Assembly (NCBI GenBank): GCA_024653225.1
Contig: JANLGA010000050.1
Span: 1 to 13,726 of the forward strand
Source: Bacillota bacterium
GTDB lineage: Bacteria; Bacillota; Sulfobacillia; JABLXB01
Reading direction: 5' to 3'
DNA length: 13,726 nucleotides
The notes below the pieces were generated by a model, which worked only from the letters and a program-made list of their open reading frames with translations, was not told where the DNA came from and did not search any database. Position numbers and translations under genes: made by a program. Position 1 is the first letter of the stretch, and each line of letters begins with the position of its first letter. Below are positions 12,999-13,726 of the stretch, one piece after another.

Positions 12999-13526
12999 CT
13001 ACTTCTTGAACAACGCGGCGAACCCCGTCAGCGCCTTCTTGACGCCGGCCGTCGCGCCCCTGGATGAAATCGTGGCACCCGAGATCCCATCAATGTCCTG
13101 GCCCACGACCAGTGGCGATTCGGGCGTCTTCCCCATGAACTGCCTCAGGAATGAATCCTGCTCTATCTTCGAACCCAGGCCGGCGGTCTCGCCGTGGCCG
13201 AGCACCTTAACCCTCAATACCTTTCCGGTCATGTCCACTCCTACGACCATGGTTATCGGCGTGGAGCCGTAACCCTTGGACTCGACTGGTATGGCGACCC
13301 CTATCTCCTTGCCGGCCTTGGTCGCCACGTAGAATGAGGAGCCGTCCTTCTTCGTCTCCCGGAAATTCTCCGCCTCGGGTATGACCGCCCTCAGTGCAGC
13401 CTCGAATTCCTTGACCTTCCGCTCTTCTATGACAGGCCTGGTAGTCTGGTAGACGTACGCGAGGCTCCCCGCGGCTATCGCGCAGATGACTGCCAGTATA
13501 ATACCAAGTTTGCTGATTTCCCGCAC
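12999..13526 (-). CDS. RnfG/NqrC-like FMN-binding protein
   Basis: The 175-residue protein has one N-terminal membrane anchor (about residues 6-26, LGIILAVICAIAAGSLAYVY) and an extracytoplasmic FMN-binding domain. Family marks are VIPEAENF, KGYGSTPITMVVGVD, VKVLGHGETAGLGSKIEQ and DGISGATISSRG. Thr152 of SGATIS is the expected site for covalent FMN attachment through a phosphoester bond. RnfG normally relays electrons within the six-subunit Rnf complex, but here no rnfA-E gene lies beside it. A promoter directly upstream and a hairpin downstream mark a single-gene unit. The start GTG 13526 follows AAGGAGGA at about 8 bases. A free-standing extracytoplasmic electron carrier is one reading; a dispersed Rnf subunit is the other. 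Confidence 0.9.
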   Translation of the reverse strand: MREISKLGIILAVICAIAAGSLAYVYQTTRPVIEERKVKEFEAALRAVIPEAENFRETKKDGSSFYVATKAGKEIGVAIPVESKGYGSTPITMVVGVDMTGKVLRVKVLGHGETAGLGSKIEQDSFLRQFMGKTPESPLVVGQDIDGISGATISSRGATAGVKKALTGFAALFKK

Positions 13527-13576
13527 CGGCGTTTCCTCCTTCGGACCGGGTCAGTGCGATGCCGGCCACCTACACA

Positions 13577-13605
13577 ATGCTAGCAGAAACGCGGCTTCCG
13601 GACAA
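13577..13605 (-). promoter_or_regulatory. Promoter of the RnfG-like gene
   Basis: On the minus strand TTGTCC (13600-13605) and TAGCAT (13577-13582) are 17 bases apart, each a 4/6 match. TGC directly before the -10 makes it an extended -10 promoter. It lies about 50 bases upstream of the GTG start. Confidence 0.5.
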
Positions 13606-13652
13606 CCCTTTCCGGGGCATGTTTCCTTGTGGCGTGTATCCGCCCGGCGAAA

Positions 13653-13669
13653 GCGCGGCTGTGCCGCGC
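13653..13669. other. Hairpin in the right-edge intergenic region
   Basis: GCGCGGC (13653-13659) pairs with GCCGCGC (13663-13669) around a 3-base loop. From 13606 to the window end I see no gene. AAGGGG (13703-13708) followed by TTG at 13714 could open a plus-strand gene that leaves the window, but four codons cannot be judged. Confidence 0.35.
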
Positions 13670-13726
13670 CGTCGCGTGTTGCCTCACGTAAGAATCTAAA
13701 CGAAGGGGATTCGTTGCCTCAGATGT

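Noticed and set aside
13703..13726. Possible plus-strand gene start (AAGGGG then TTG 13714)
   Set aside because: Only four codons are in the window, so no protein evidence is possible.
1..13726. CRISPR arrays, tRNA or rRNA genes, insertion sequences, phage attachment sites
   Set aside because: No regularly spaced repeats, cloverleaf-like conserved loops, rRNA signatures or transposase motifs were seen on either strand.

Overview
The window looks like chromosomal DNA of a high-GC, Gram-positive-type anaerobe, most likely Bacillota. The grounds are AGGAGG-like ribosome binding sites with frequent GTG/TTG starts, GAAC-N4-GTTC (Bacillus/actinobacterial type) LexA boxes, a VanW/G5 wall protein, an [FeFe]-hydrogenase-type H-cluster domain and an RnfG-like flavoprotein. 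No species is assigned; an actinobacterium-like relative is not excluded.

Layout from left to right. (1) At 1-109 the minus strand holds the first codons of a second, ImuC/DnaE2-like DNA polymerase III alpha subunit, with a GAAC-N4-GTTC LexA box just upstream. (2) Divergent from it is a thiamin salvage operon on the plus strand: promoter, TPP riboswitch, GC-rich hairpin, then thiD-thiM-thiE. An unrecognised ORF with a doubtful 3' half follows. (3) From about 3.38 to 5.0 kb, a more AT-rich plus-strand cassette holds an unknown protein, ATGA-coupled to a pyruvate-kinase-C-terminal-like protein, then a small helical protein whose 3' end contains a strong terminator. (4) Converging on it from the minus strand is a stand-alone H-cluster domain protein coupled (ATGA overlap) to a MoaD/ThiS-like sulfur carrier. 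(5) Upstream of these, also on the minus strand, are a DUF6504-like small protein and an ImuB-like Y-family protein with degenerate catalytic residues. They are driven by a near-consensus sigma-A promoter with a LexA-like box at the start site. (6) A 55-residue membrane microprotein lies on the plus strand. (7) On the minus strand follow an ECF sigma factor with a membrane-anchored VanW/G5 protein, a NarL-type response regulator with a soluble GAF-PAS histidine kinase, and a solo RnfG-like FMN-binding protein with its own promoter.

How it fits together: the most interesting unit is a probable SOS mutasome. An ImuB-like pseudo-polymerase, a DUF6504 partner and a DnaE2/ImuC-like polymerase each sit behind a LexA-type box, but they are split into two transcription units more than 6 kb apart. 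The thiamin operon and the AT-rich cassette lie between them. The H-cluster/MoaD-like pair sits directly downstream of the ImuB-DUF6504 pair with no clear terminator between, so it may or may not share that transcript. The right half looks like envelope-stress and redox sensing, with no anti-sigma factor visible.
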